Shown: positions 1 to 11,503, numbered from the stretch's first letter. The stretch is DNA of 64,000 bases from Anniella stebbinsi (GCA_029215795.1 JARDYH010000007.1:63604763-63668762); one strand, 5' to 3'. Made by a program: numbers and translations. Notes: generated by a model from the letters alone, not told the origin.

Positions 1-177
1 GAACACGAGAGCATAGACAGCCAGGGCCACCCAGATGATGGGGCTCAGGCCGGCCTGGCCCGGACTTGTGAATGTGCCATTAGAATCCTCGGTCACGAGT
101 GTGAAATTGTAGTCTCCATAATCAAAGCCATCATCAATGCTGAGATCAGATTCCATCCCTAAGCTGTAGAAGTCCAT
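1..177 (-). CDS. C5AR1: C5a anaphylatoxin receptor-like GPCR, 5' coding end (partial)
   Basis: Reading the minus strand from ATG at 177-175 gives 59 codons that run off the left edge. The product has an acidic, Tyr-rich extracellular N-terminus (FDYGDYNFT, with N-glycosylation sites NFT and NGT) followed by the start of a first membrane helix (PIIWVALAVYALVF). This layout is typical of chemoattractant receptors, in which the acidic or sulfo-Tyr N-terminus binds the ligand at the cell surface. A good acceptor (TTTGCAG) sits 2 bases before the ATG, so an upstream 5' exon is expected; in mammalian C5AR1 the start codon lies in a short separate exon. Identity rests on sequence style plus synteny: CCDC9 lies next to C5AR1 in human. 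C5AR2 or another chemoattractant receptor cannot be excluded from 59 residues. Confidence 0.62.
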   Translation of the reverse strand, partial: MDFYSLGMESDLSIDDGFDYGDYNFTLVTEDSNGTFTSPGQAGLSPIIWVALAVYALVF

Positions 178-560
178 CCCTGCAAAGAGACACCAGATGA
201 GAAGAGGGTCAGGGCGGATCAGAGGCCATCAGGCTGGGCCAGTAGGGATGCCTTTAGCCTGGACTCATCAGAACTGGAGCACTGGGATGTCCCCCAATAC
301 AGGAATGGGTTTCAGCCCACAGAGGGAGAATGGTGAGGAGGAGCTCTTATCGCCTGTGTACTCCTCCTCCTCCTCCTCTTGTGGGTGTTACGTGGCTGCC
401 AGGCGCACAGGCCTGGCAGCCACAACAGGAGGAAGGGGAGGTGCTGTTCCTTCTTCCCCCCCCCTTGCCCCCAGATGTACTCTGGTGATCTACCAGTCTG
501 GGCTGCATCATGGTTGTTTTTGGTTATATATAATGCAGCAGCAGATTAGGTCTGGAAACA

Positions 561-599
561 TCCTCCTCCTCCTCCTCCTCCTCCTCCTCCTCCTCCTCT
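561..599. repeat. (TCC)n microsatellite
   Basis: About 13 uninterrupted TCC units. A shorter tract of the same unit lies at about 361-378. Confidence 0.95.
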
Positions 600-634
600 A
601 TTAGCTCGGCTGTGGTGGCCATCCCATGGGCATC

Positions 635-699
635 AGCCTCTGTGCCACTTTGGGCAAATCACTCTCAGCATTTTCCCCTCTTCTGTGAAATGGGGATAG
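635..699 (+). mobile_element. MIR/CORE-SINE fragment
   Basis: The stretch from TGTGCCACTTTGGGCAAATC to GTGAAATGGGGATA matches the conserved MIR core (expected: TGTGACCTTGGGCAAGTCAC ... CTGTAAAATGGGGATA). It is an old, truncated copy. Confidence 0.6.
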
Positions 700-1589
700 C
701 CGGGGCTGGCACTGAGGAAGGATTTTGGGGGCAAACGCAAGGAAGGCTATGAAGTTGAAAAATGAGGCAGGTACTATAAGACAAGGAGGAGCAATGCCTG
801 GCAGGCAGGGTTCCCTTGACTTGCTCAAGTGCAAAACTGGATCGGGCCTCAGAGCCTCCATTGACTCACTTTCGGAGTCCCCCCTTTAGTCCTTGGTTTT
901 GGGGAAGCTCCCCAGGGAAGGTCTCCCAGGAACACCCCACCCCCACCCAAAGGCCACTGCAGGGACTAGCCAAGTAGGGACAGTGCCACACCCTGCCCAC
1001 CTGCCACCCTCGGGCTCAGCATATTGGGGACACCAGCCTTCCCGAAAAGCATCCAAATGAGCCTCCCTTAGCCCAGGAGAAGGCGAGGAGGGTGGACCCA
1101 TGCCCCAAATGCCAGAGCTGTCACCCTCCTGCTGCAAGGAATCTATCCTCAAAGAGTCTTTTGCCCCCCCCCCCAACCAATTAATGTGGATCATATCTTG
1201 CTCTCCCTTTTGTCGGGGCAATTGAGCTAATGCAGCTGGATTACGATCACATCTGCCCCCCTGAGAATCAATATCTAGCCCCAAAGCTCAGCATTTGCAA
1301 CGAGAAGCCATGGGGAATCTTTCTGTTTCCACGACAACCAGGTAGGCAAGTCAAGAGAAGCCTAATCAGGGGGCATCGTAATGCATCGTGATGTCAGGGA
1401 AGGTTTTTTGATCCACTTGGAGCAACATTCTCATGACTACAATGGGGAGGGGGGGGGGTCTTGGCTGGCTCCACTTTAGTGCCAAAGGCAGAGGTGGGGC
1501 ACGTCAAGGGGCTTGTCTTGGAACTGGATGGACACTGCAGCTGGTGGAAATGCAATGGGTCCAACAGATCTGTATCAGGGCCCACGCAA

Positions 1590-2527
1590 GTTGTGCAACT
1601 AAGGCACGCCTTTTATCAGCTTAGGCTGATAGACCAACTGCACCCTTATCTGGACAGAGATAGCCAGTTATCCATGCTCGGATAGCCTCTCGTCTGAATT
1701 ACTGCAATGCATTATACATGGGGCTGCCTTTGAACACGGTCTGGAAACATCAACTGGTACAAAACAGGCAGCCAGACTGTTAACACGGACTGGCCAATGA
1801 GACCACATTATGCCAGCCCTTTTCCAGCTTCACTGACTACCGGTCCAGGCCCAGAGGCCCGATTCAAAGTGCTGGTATTAACATTCAAAGCCCTAAACGA
1901 CTTGGGGCCAGGTTATCTGAAGGAATGCCTCCTCCCATATGCACCTTCCTGGACACTAAGCTCATCCTTGGGGGTCCTTTGCCGTGAGCCCCTGCCAAAG
2001 GAAGTGAGGCAGGTGGCTCCCAGGAGGAGGGCCTTCTCTGCTGTGGCAGTCCAGCTGTGGAATGAGCTCCCTAGAGAGGTTCACCTGACACCTACATTAT
2101 CCTCTTTTAGACGCCAGGTGAATACCTTTTTATTTTCTCAGTATTTTAACAGGTTATTAGTTTAATTTTTAACTTCACAGAATCATAGAATAGTAGAGTT
2201 GGACGGAGCTTATAAGGCCATAGAGTCCAACCCCCTGCTCAATGCAGGAATCCATCTTAAAGCATCCCTTGTCCAGCTGCCTCTTGAATGCCTCTAATGC
2301 CGCTAAATGCCTCCAAATGCCTCTAAAACTTTGCTGTTTTAATTCTGTATTTTAAATTGTATTAATTTTTCCATTGCTGAGTTTTATCCTGCTTGTATTC
2401 TTATATTGTATTTTTATACTGCTGTTGTTTTATATTTTGAATGGTTTTTGTGGTTTTAATTTTTGTAAACCGCCCATAGAGCTTTGGCGATTGGGCGGTA
2501 TAAAAATGCAATGAATAAATAAACAAA
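1590..2527 (+). mobile_element. L2-like LINE, 3' end (degenerate reverse transcriptase C-terminus plus 3' UTR)
   Basis: The translation around 1797-2165 shows the C-terminal signature of L2/CR1-group polyproteins (FKVLVLTFKALNDLGPGYL, then a WNELP block). Upstream, 1690-1790 matches the LDYCNALYMGLP..Q..QNAAAR block but is broken. The 3' UTR ends in GGGCGGTATAAAAATGCAAT followed by an AATAAATAAA-type tail near 2510-2525. It resembles the copy at 37.3-38.7 kb. It is interrupted by a CR1 fragment. Confidence 0.8.
2174..2320 (-). mobile_element. CR1-like LINE 3' fragment nested in the L2 copy
   Basis: ACAGAATCATAGAATAGTAG, followed by GTCCAACCCCCTGC and ATGCAGGAATCC, is the reverse complement of the CR1 3' terminal region. 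The surrounding L2 3' UTR resumes after about 2320. Confidence 0.75.
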
Positions 2528-4015
2528 TTAAAACAGGGGCTTGCATGAAAGCTGTGGAAAGGGAGCTTTTGGAATTAGATAGCCCAGTACAGAAGGGTGG
2601 GAGAGGCTTTGAGTGTTCAGCAATGGGGCCTGAGTGCAAGCGAACGTTCTGGCAAGGCAAGTCCACACCTCTGTTTGGGTGCATGCAGGGTGTTGGTTTT
2701 TCAAGCAGTTTCAGGTGTCGGGAAGGCTGGGGAGACACCTTCCAACCTGGGGGGGGGGGGAGAGAGAGAGAAGACATTCCACCACTTCACCAAATGCAGG
2801 TGTGCTCAGAAGACAAGCGTGGGCCTGCCGGCGGCCGAATATGCAGACTTCCTGGTTGTGCCACCTGTGCCTCCTGACAGCTCTGCCGTCCTTCTCTGCC
2901 AATGCCCGGCCCACTTGCTCTTCTCCTTTCCACGCCTCCCCCCCAGCAAGGACCCCCTTCCTCCAGGGGAGCTCCCTGGCAGTGGGATGCTCAGAGAGGA
3001 AGTGTTTCTGTGCATGCGATGGAAATTGTGGGGCGGGGGGTGTTTGTTTTTTGAGCGTGTTGCCCAATCTGTTCTTTCAGCACCAAAGCGGAAGGAAAAC
3101 GTGAAAGGCAGGCAGGCAGGCAAAACTCAGTGGCTCTTGGAAAGGGGCCTGGGCCTGCCGGGGCTAGGGGGGCTTGCACCCCTGGACTGAAATGCCAGGC
3201 ACAGGGCCCAGTCATTAGGTGAAATGGGTGCCCATCAAGGAGGGCAGAAGCACACAGGGCTCAGAGGGCAGAAGATTGAGGAGATCTCAGAAAGGCAGTT
3301 TCTCCCCCCACAACCCTGTTCTGCTATGACTCGTTCTTGGGTCACTTCATGGGGGGGGGGGGAGAGCAGTCACCATTCCTGACCCAGTGGCAAGGGGACC
3401 AAATCCATGTCACTCCCAAAGCTTTGTAAGAGGTAGCAGAGGACTAAACCCCCAATGATCCACCCATCCAGGGTGGGGATTTTTATACCACCACATGTAA
3501 GAAAACAAAGAGAGCTGGATCAGCAGGCCCAGGTGGCAGCCCCTCCCCACTCCCCCCCTTCCTGGTGTCTTGTCAGCCCCATTCTCACACCTCCACATGC
3601 CAGATATCTTCCGTCCTGCCTGGATGCCTCCTGGCAGGTTCCTCACAGCCTCCCATGAGATCTTCCCATCCCATTCAGTTTTCTCATTTCCCTTTGATGC
3701 CCCACCCCCGGCCCCAAACACAGGATTAGGAGAAAGGGGGAGCCCGCCCCCTCTGCACACACCGATGCTGCCTGCATGCCCAGCACGGCACGGCCACTCA
3801 CCCTGTGCAGCAAGGTCCTCAGTGACTCTCTGGAGCGGCTTCCTCTGTCCGAGGCACTTTATGCTGTCAGAAAGAGGAAGCCGACACTTGCCACTGATGG
3901 AAGGCAAGAACTGGGCAAAGGCATGTTGCGGGAATATTTCAGGTATGATCATAACAATAGCTAGTGATAACAACATTTAAATGATTGAGAAACTAATATT
4001 GATTTCATGCTTCTA
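2528..4015. other. Intergenic; no gene or repeat recognised
   Basis: GC-moderate, with a G homopolymer near 2751 and a GGCA microrepeat near 3110. Overlapping open frames on both strands lack domains and splice context. Confidence 0.45.
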
Positions 4016-4023
4016 ATAAAAAC

Positions 4024-6985
4024 TAGGGATGTGCACTGACCCCCCGGATCGGATCGGATAGCGGATCGGAATCGGACCTGGGGGGTCGGATCGGATCGGA
4101 TCGGATCGGAGGCTGGTCGGATCGGATCGGACCAGATGTCCGATCCGGATCGGACGCCATTTTGAATGCTTTTTCCCATAGCCAAGTATTGTTTTACAAA
4201 AACGCCTATAACTTTTTCATTTTTAAAGATAGAAGGATGAAACTTGGGCACATTGTAGACTGGTTAGGGGTAGTTATCTGTGAGAAATTTCAGAAAGATT
4301 GGTGCATGCATTTTGTGGCAATTAATTTTTAATAAATACCCAGGAATGCCTATAACTTTGTCATTTTTAAAGTTACACACATGAAACTTTGCCACATTGT
4401 AGGGGGTACCTTGGGACCTATGTGTGTGAAATTTCAGAAACGTAGGTGCTTGTCTTGTGTGGCAATTAATTTTTAGAAAAATGGGTAGTAGTGGGGTAAA
4501 TACAGTTACGCCTCCCATTTTTTTATTTTTGAAGATACAAACAGGAAACTTGGGCACATTACAGGTACCACTTGCCTTGATATGTGTGTGAAATTTCAGA
4601 AACATTGGAGCTTTCCTTGTGTGGCAATTAATTTTTGAAACAATGAGGAAAGAAACACCTATAACTTTGTCATTTTTAAAGTTACACACATGAAACTTTG
4701 CCACATTGTAGGTGGTACCTTGGGACCCATGTGTGTGAAATTTCGGAAACGTAGGTGCTTGCCTTGTGTGGCAATTAATTTTTTAATAAATACCCAGGAA
4801 TGCCTATAACTTTGTCATTTTTAAAGTTACACACATGAAACTTTGCCACATTGTAGGTGGTACCTTGGGACCTATGTGTGTGAAATTTCGGAAACGTAGG
4901 TGCTTGCCTTGTGTGGCAATTAATTTTAGAAAAATGGGTAGTGGTGGGGTAAATACAGTTACGCCTCCCACTTTTTTATTTTTGAAGATACAAACAGGAA
5001 ACATGGGCACATTACAGGTACCACTTGGCTTGATATGTGTGTAAAATTTCAGACAGCTGGGTCCAGGCATGTGGTGGCAAGGTATTTTTGAAACAATGAG
5101 GAAAGAAACGCCTATAACTTTTTTATTTTAAAAGTTAGAAGTCTGAACATTGCTCACTTTGTAGATGGGTTAGGGGTAGATATGTGTCAGAAATTTCAGA
5201 ATTATAGGTCCAGGCATTTGATGGCTATGGAATTTTTAAATTACATGTTTCAAAAAAATTTCTACAGAGGCCAGGTCTTCCCCTCCCGCTTCCCGCGAAG
5301 AAAAGGAAACACTCTCTCGTCTCGATCCCTTTGATCCTTGCTAGTAGTATCCATTACAGGGCTCGTGTTTCCTTTCCTACTTTCACTTTTCAAGCAGAAC
5401 GGCTGAGCCTAGCTGAGTTTTGCAGCCATGCGTGCAAGGAAGGATCACTCTGGTCTCGATCCCTTTGATCCTTGGTAGTATCCATTACAGGGCTCGTGTC
5501 TGCTTGAGTACAAAGTGAAAGCAGACACGAGCCCTGTAATGGATACTACCAAGGATCAAAGGGATCGAGACCAGAGTGATCCTTCCTTGCACGCATGGCT
5601 GCAAAACTCAGCTAGGCTCAGCCGTTCTGCTTGAAAAGTGAAAGTAGGAAAGGAAACACGAGCCCTGTAATGGATACTACTAGCAAGGATCAAAGGGATC
5701 GAGACGAGAGAGTGTTTCCTTTTCTTCGCGGGAAGCGGGAGGGGAAGACCTGGCCTCTGTAGAAATTTTTTTGAAACATGTAATTTAAAAATTCCATAGC
5801 CATCAAATGCCTGGACCTATAATTCTGAAATTTCTGACACATATCTACCCCTAACCCATCTACAAAGTGAGCAATGTTCAGACTTCTAACTTTTAAAATA
5901 AAAAAGTTATAGGCGTTTCTTTCCTCATTGTTTCAAAAATACCTTGCCACCACATGCCTGGACCCAGCTGTCTGAAATTTTACACACATATCAAGCCAAG
6001 TGGTACCTGTAATGTGCCCATGTTTCCTGTTTGTATCTTCAAAAATAAAAAAGTGGGAGGCGTAACTGTATTTACCCCACCACTACCCATTTTTCTAAAA
6101 TTAATTGCCACACAAGGCAAGCACCTACGTTTCCGAAATTTCACACACATAGGTCCCAAGGTACCGCCTACAATGTGGCAAAGTTTCATGTGTGTAACTT
6201 TAAAAATGACAAAGTTATAGGCATTCCTGGGTATTTATTAAAAAATTAATTGCCACACAAGGCAAGCACCTACGTTTCCGAAATTTCACACACATGGGTC
6301 CCAAGGTACCACCTACAATGTGGCAAAGTTTCATGTGTGTAACTTTAAAAATGACAAAGTTATAGGTGTTTCTTTCCTCATTGTTTCAAAAATTAATTGC
6401 CACACAAGGAAAGCTCCAATGTTTCTGAAATTTCACACACATATCAAGGCAAGTGGTACCTGTAATGTGCCCAAGTTTCCTGTTTGTATCTTCAAAAATA
6501 AAAAAATGGGAGGCGTAACTGTATTTACCCCACTACTACCCATTTTTCTAAAAATTAATTGCCACACAAGACAAGCACCTACGTTTCTGAAATTTCACAC
6601 ACATAGGTCCCAAGGTACCCCTACAATGTGGCAAAGTTTCATGTGTGTAACTTTAAAAATGACAAAGTTATAGGCATTCCTGGGTATTTATTAAAAATTA
6701 ATTGCCACAAAATGCATGCACCAATCTTTCTGAAATTTCTCACAGATAACTACCCCTAACCAGTCTACAATGTGCCCAAGTTTCATCCTTCTATCTTTAA
6801 AAATGAAAAAGTTATAGGCGTTTTTGTAAAACAATACTTGGCTATGGGAAAAAGCATTCAAAATGGCGTCCGATCCGGATCGGACCTCATCGGATCGGAT
6901 CGGATCGGATCAGATCGGATTTTCCCTATTTTGGGTCGGATCGGATTCGGATCGTGGATCGGATCCGATCCGATGCACACCCCTA
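4024..6985. mobile_element. Non-autonomous hAT-type foldback element (about 3-kb inverted repeat)
   Basis: The two halves are reverse complements almost throughout. The arms (about 4024-5505 and 5519-6985) meet at a 13-base loop near 5512, where TGTCTGCTT faces AAGCAGACA. The ends are TAGGGATGTGCAC and, inverted, TAGGGGTGTGCATC. The element is flanked by the 8-bp direct repeat ATAAAAAC at 4016-4023 and 6986-6993, the target-duplication length of the hAT superfamily. Subterminal GGATC-type tandem repeats lie at about 4047-4155 and 6880-6973. Each arm holds about seven diverged units of about 150 bp beginning GCCTATAACTTTGTCATTTT. No transposase frame is present; open frames inside are mirror images of one another and look fortuitous. 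Superfamily assignment is an inference from TSD length and TIR style. Confidence 0.85.
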
Positions 6986-7029
6986 ATAAAAACATGTATC
7001 TGTTCTCCTGTAAGATAGAACCAGCAATG

Positions 7030-7540
7030 TACTAGCTAGATGTGTTGAGCCTCATCATAATGAACTTTGGTCCACTAGCAACTATATGCATTCTGTATTG
7101 TTTTAGTTTATCTTGACCTCCATCATTCATATGTGGCACCTTTCTCTGTTTTGACTTAGAGACAAATTACATCATTCCTATGTGCTACCCTGTATTATTG
7201 TAAACTTTCCCCTGGTACAAAGGTGATTCAGTACAAAAAGCTAGATATGCTAATTCTGATGTTTCCAGTTTCCTATATAAGAGTGATACCCAATATACTT
7301 AATTCAGTCAGAGGTCTATCTCTGGCTCCCTCAGCTGATGTGTCTTCTTCAATAAACCTACCTTTAAGAAACCAATACGTGAGTATCTTTGGTCACCACT
7401 GTAACTGAGTCTAGTTGCTTGCATGAATATAACTCCTTTGAAGTTATTGAGAGGGAAGTCACTGATCTATGGGAGGTCCCTTCCCCATCTTAAGGTTATT
7501 CATCCCTAGTCTACATTTAGGCCAGTTACTGTATCAAAGC
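7030..7540 (+). mobile_element. Possible solo LTR of an endogenous retrovirus (boundaries uncertain)
   Basis: CCTATATAAGAG (7273-7284) reads as a TATA box. It is followed about 75 bp later by TTCAATAAACC (AATAAA near 7351) and a C/T-rich downstream stretch. This U3-R-U5 spacing is like that of gammaretroviral LTRs. I could not find a convincing TG...CA boundary or target duplication, and no gag/pol/env reading frame is visible. It could instead be a chance promoter/polyA pairing. Confidence 0.3.
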
Positions 7541-7934
7541 ATTATAAATAATTAGAGTAAAGATCTTTCTCATAAGAGATCTGTGACTATAAATGACCCC
7601 TTTCTCATAAGAGGGAGTCATAGGCCTCCCTGGGGACGCAAATTCCTGCCACAGGCAACTATGAGTGTTTAGCAAGCAGAACATTGCATTCCTTGGTCTC
7701 CTCCTGCTCTGAGATTCTGTGCAAGTTGAATTGTTTAAGTATCAGACACTTTACCTGGGTGATCCTAAGCTTTGAGTTTACATCTCTTTTAAGCTTTAAC
7801 ACGTCATTGGTCTTTGCACTGCTGAGTGCCTGAACCACAACTGTGGCATATTGGAGCCTTTCAGGGCTTGAGGAACAGACTTCTCTAGACAGAAGGAGGA
7901 ACCCCGAGTCAACCCTGTGACACAAGATGGCTAC

Positions 7935-8137
7935 TAGTCTTGATGGTTATGTGCCACCTCCAGGATCAGAGGCAGTAAGCCTGAATACACCAGTTGCTGG
8001 GGAACGTGGGTGGGAAGGTGCAGTGGGGCTCAGGCCGGCCTGGCCAACAGCTGGTGGGCCACGGTGTGAACAGAATGCTGGACTAGATGGACCCTCCTCG
8101 GTCTGATCCAGCATCAGGGCTCTTCTTCTTCCATTCT
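7935..8137 (+). mobile_element. CR1/L3-like LINE 3' tail
   Basis: The order 'GAGGCAGTAAGCCTGAATAC', 'GTTGCTGGGGAACGTGGGTG', 'GAACAGAATGCTGGACTAGA' and 'GATCCAGCATCAGGGCTCTT' is the same non-coding tail seen in better form at 34.35-34.76 kb on the plus strand and, inverted, at 11.5, 29.8 and 30.3 kb. Confidence 0.75.
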
Positions 8138-8199
8138 TCTGTTCTTCAGACGTGGTGATGGACTCCAAACTCAGATGGCTTTAAAGGGGGATCAGTCTC

Positions 8200-8360
8200 A
8201 ATATCCAATGCTGGAGAACATGAGTGAGCGGAAGGGGCCTACTGCACTCCTGCCCTGCTTGTGGGCTTCCCCTTGGGGCATCTGGTCGACAGAAGGCTGG
8301 ACAGAAGGGGACAGAAGGCTGGACAAGATGTACCTGACTTGGCTCTTCTTCAGGACCCTT
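8200..8360 (+). mobile_element. Second CR1/L3-like 3' tail fragment
   Basis: Contains GCTGGAGAACATGAGTGAG, ACTCCTGCCCTGCTTGTGGG and GGCTGGACAAGATG, a diverged copy of the same tail. The 13-base unit ACAGAAGGCTGGA is locally duplicated. Confidence 0.6.
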
Positions 8361-8369
8361 CATTTTGTT

Positions 8370-8680
8370 TGTTTTATTTATTTATTTTATTTCATTTATA
8401 TACCGCCCCATAGCCGAAGCTCTCTGGGCAGTTTACAAAAATTAAAAACATTGAACATTAAAAACACCTATGTACAAAATTTAAAACCATAAAGCATAAA
8501 AACAAGTTATAATTACAATATCCTTTAAAACAACAATTCTGAGTCAAAGCACAACAACACCACAAAACCCTAATCATATGCTGTTAACTGCCTGGGAGAA
8601 GAGGAAAGTTTGACCTGGCGCTGAAATTTACAACAAAAATTAATTAAAATAATTTAATAATAGTTCTTATGCACTTCACA
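8370..8680 (-). mobile_element. L2-like LINE 3' UTR, inverted
   Basis: TTTATTTATTTATTTTATTT followed by TATACCGCCCCATAGCCGAA and CTCTCTGGGCAGTTTAC is the inverse of the L2 3' terminus (compare 38640-38705: CCCAGAGAGCTTTGGCTATG GGGCGGT...AATAAATAAA). Confidence 0.7.
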
Positions 8681-8695
8681 ACAGGTTAAGAACAT

Positions 8696-11376
8696 GATAG
8701 GGACAATTAGAGATAAATTAGGGAATAGATGTAATTTAATGAAAGATAAATTAACAATTTTTCAGGAATTTTATAAAGAGTTATATACTTCAGAGGCGGT
8801 TTCAAAAGATAAGATACAGGAATATGTAGAAAGAAATTGGAAAATAAGACTGGATGATCAAGATAAAGAGAGTATGGAAGCCTTGGTTACTGAGAAAGAA
8901 ATTGAGGGAATTATTGCAAAACTAAAAGGAGGTAAGTCTCCGGGGATTGATGGATTGGGGCCGGAATTTTATAAAATATTTAAGGATATTTTAATACCTA
9001 GATTAATAAAATTATATAACAATATAATAGAAGGAGGAATGACTCCGCCATCATGGGATCAGTCCATGGTCATCTTAATACAGAAGCCAGGCAAGGATCC
9101 GACGGATCCAGCATCTTATAGACCAATATCTTTAATAAATCAGGATGCAAAAATATTTTCAGCAATAATGGCTAAAAGAATGGGTACATTTATTTTTAAA
9201 TATATAAAAAATGATCAATGTGGATTTATTGTAGGTAGGAAAATGCCGAATTTAATAGGGAGAGTTATAAATATAATAAATATTATAAAAAAAAAGGAAT
9301 TTAAAAGCAGGATTAGTAGCTTTAGATATTTTCAAAGCCTTTGATTGTGTGGAATGGCCAGCGTTAAAAATAATATTAAAAACATTTGGGTTTGGACATA
9401 AATTTATGGGAGTGATTAACCAGATGTATAAAAATAACAAAGCGGAAATAATGGTTAATGATGGGTTAACGCAACAAATAACACTAGCTCGAGGAACTAG
9501 GCAAGGATGTCCACTTTCGCCGATTTTATTTGCAGTAGTTATAGAAATTTTAGCAAATGTAATTAGGGAAGATGAAAGATTAAAGGGGATAGGTAGAAAT
9601 GATAAGATTAAAGTGAATATGTTTGCGGATGATACGTTATTGACATTAGAAGATCCCCTAGAAAGCGGGGAGTTGATTCAGAAACATTTGAGAGAATTTG
9701 GGGAAATTACAGGATTACAAGTTAACTGGGGGAAGTCAGAAATGATGTTGTATAATCATAACAAGGAAGAGATGGAGAAATGTAAAGCTAAGTTAGGATT
9801 AAGACATAAAAATATAATACGATATTTAGGAGTTAATATAGATAAAGAATTAGATAGATTAGAGGAACTTAATTTTGTAAGGTTAAGAAAAGAGGTAGGG
9901 GAGAAATTACAGATATATAGAAAATTAAAACATTCTTGGTTTGGTAGAATAGCGGTTATTAAAATGAAGATATTACCTAAGATTAATTTTTTGTTTAGAA
10001 TGTTACCTATTAGAATATCAGTAGCTGAGATTAAAAGTTGGCAAAACATGATTAATGCTTATTGTAATGGGTATAAAAGAGCTAGGATAAATAAGGGGTT
10101 ATGGTATAAGGCTCAAAAGAAAGGAGGTTTAGGACTTCCGAATATTAAGAATTATTATATTGCTAATCAGTTAAGATATGTTATTTATGCTATTATAGGG
10201 GAGCAGGATTTGGAATGGTTGGAATCGCAAACAGTAGAGATAGAATGTAAACTGCGAAATATATTTTTTACTAAAATGCAAAAGAAAGAATTGAAAGTAC
10301 TGGACAACCCATTGTTGGAAAATATATTAATGATCTGGGAGAAGTATAGAGGGAAGTTGATACCAGGGGATTCTCCGCTTGCCCCAGTTGTAGTAGTGGG
10401 AAACTTCCCAAGAGTATTAAAACCAGAGATAGAAGCGAGACTGAAAGAACAAGACATTATTAAATTAAGGAATTGGATGGAAAAGATGAAGGATAGTGAG
10501 CATATTAAAGACTTATTTAAAGGACAAAAGATAGCATGGTTCAAGTGTTTGCAATTGGTAAAATGGACACAGGAATGGAGGATAAAGAATAAGGAATGTA
10601 GAAATAATACTAGATTTGAAGATTTAATTGAACAATCATGGGAAAAAGAAGAAGCTAGAGCTAAGAAAAGACTCACTAGTGAGATATATAAAATATTAAT
10701 AGAGGAAGAATTTCAGGACTCACTTAAGGTTATAAAAGAGGTATGGGAAGAAGATGTAAGGGGGAAAATCAATGAAGATAATTGGGGGAGGATATGGAAT
10801 GGAAGAATGTTAAAGCTATTGTCGATTAGAATTAAGGAGAACTACTATAAGACAGTTTGGAGATGGTATTTAACACCTGTTAGATTTCACCAGATTGATA
10901 AAAAATTGCCCAAGAATTGTTGGAGGGGGTGTCAGGAGGTTGGGACATATTTTCATATGTGGTGGAGCTGTGAACAAGTACAAAAATTTTGGGTAAGGGT
11001 TTGTAAAGAAATAAGCGATATAATTGGAAGTAATCTGGAATTAAACCCGAAGTTAGCTCTACTAGCAATATGGGATAGTAGGAATAAGCATATAATAAAT
11101 AAAGAATTAGTAAACAACCTCCTGGCACCCGTTAGAATACTGATTGCTAAAAATTGGAAAGGGCAACGAAGTTATACAATAGAAGATTGGTATAAAGAAA
11201 TTTGGGATTTAGCTTTGAATGATATGTTGACTTGTAAAATGAAAATAATGAGGGGAATGTCCAGGAAGAGTGATTTTGGAGAAATATGGACTCCCTTTTT
11301 GGATTATGTTTTAAGATCGGGAAAGGGACAAATGCCTTCAAAAGAATCATTAAAATTTTGGAAGGAGGATGAATGA
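8696..11376 (+). pseudogene. L1 ORF2 remnant (reverse transcriptase plus C-terminal zinc knuckle)
   Basis: This is the retrotransposition polyprotein of an L1-clade LINE. The first part (to about 9310) contains the GGKSPGIDGLGPEFYK block and SYRPISLIN. The catalytic DIFKAFD block straddles a one-base shift near 9300-9315, next to a run of A. The second frame (9349-11376) contains the RGTRQGCPLSP block, the active-site motif FADD near residue 91 of that segment, and a C-terminal C-x3-C-x7-H-x4-C-like cluster (near 10918-10970). The shift and the missing endonuclease mean it cannot be autonomous. Confidence 0.85.
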
Positions 11377-11503
11377 TTATGAGATGGTCTCGGACGGGGG
11401 GGGGTGCACGGGGGGTAGTCGAGGGGGATAGTTTGTTTTATATTATTGTTTATATTATGTGTATGTGTATGTTGAAATCAATAAAAATTATTTAAAAAAA
11501 AAA
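8696..11503 (+). mobile_element. 5'-truncated L1-type LINE
   Basis: Carries only the reverse transcriptase and C-terminal part of ORF2, then a 3' UTR with G-rich runs (about 11389-11432), AATAAA-like sequence near 11480 and a poly(A) tail ending at about 11503. The 8-bp repeat AAGAACAT occurs at 8688-8695 and again at 11504-11511, fitting target-primed insertion into the start of an older CR1/L3 fragment. A/T-rich codon use contrasts with the GC-rich surroundings. ORF1 and the endonuclease are missing. Confidence 0.85.

Larger units (their letters stand above)
180..1585. other. Intergenic or 5' intron sequence upstream of the receptor exon; no gene seen
   Basis: Contains two (TCC)n tracts, a MIR-like fragment and a C homopolymer near 1166. 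The open frames here are short and overlap simple repeats; none carries a recognisable domain. Confidence 0.5.

Noticed and set aside
4200..5180. CRISPR-like spaced repeats
   Set aside because: The 150-bp periodic units are diverged tandem repeats inside a eukaryotic transposable element, with no repeat-spacer structure.
4264..6673. Mirror-image ORFs of about 70-146 codons inside the palindrome
   Set aside because: The same peptides appear on opposite strands because the arms are inverted copies. They derive from the 150-bp repeat units and contain no transposase domain.
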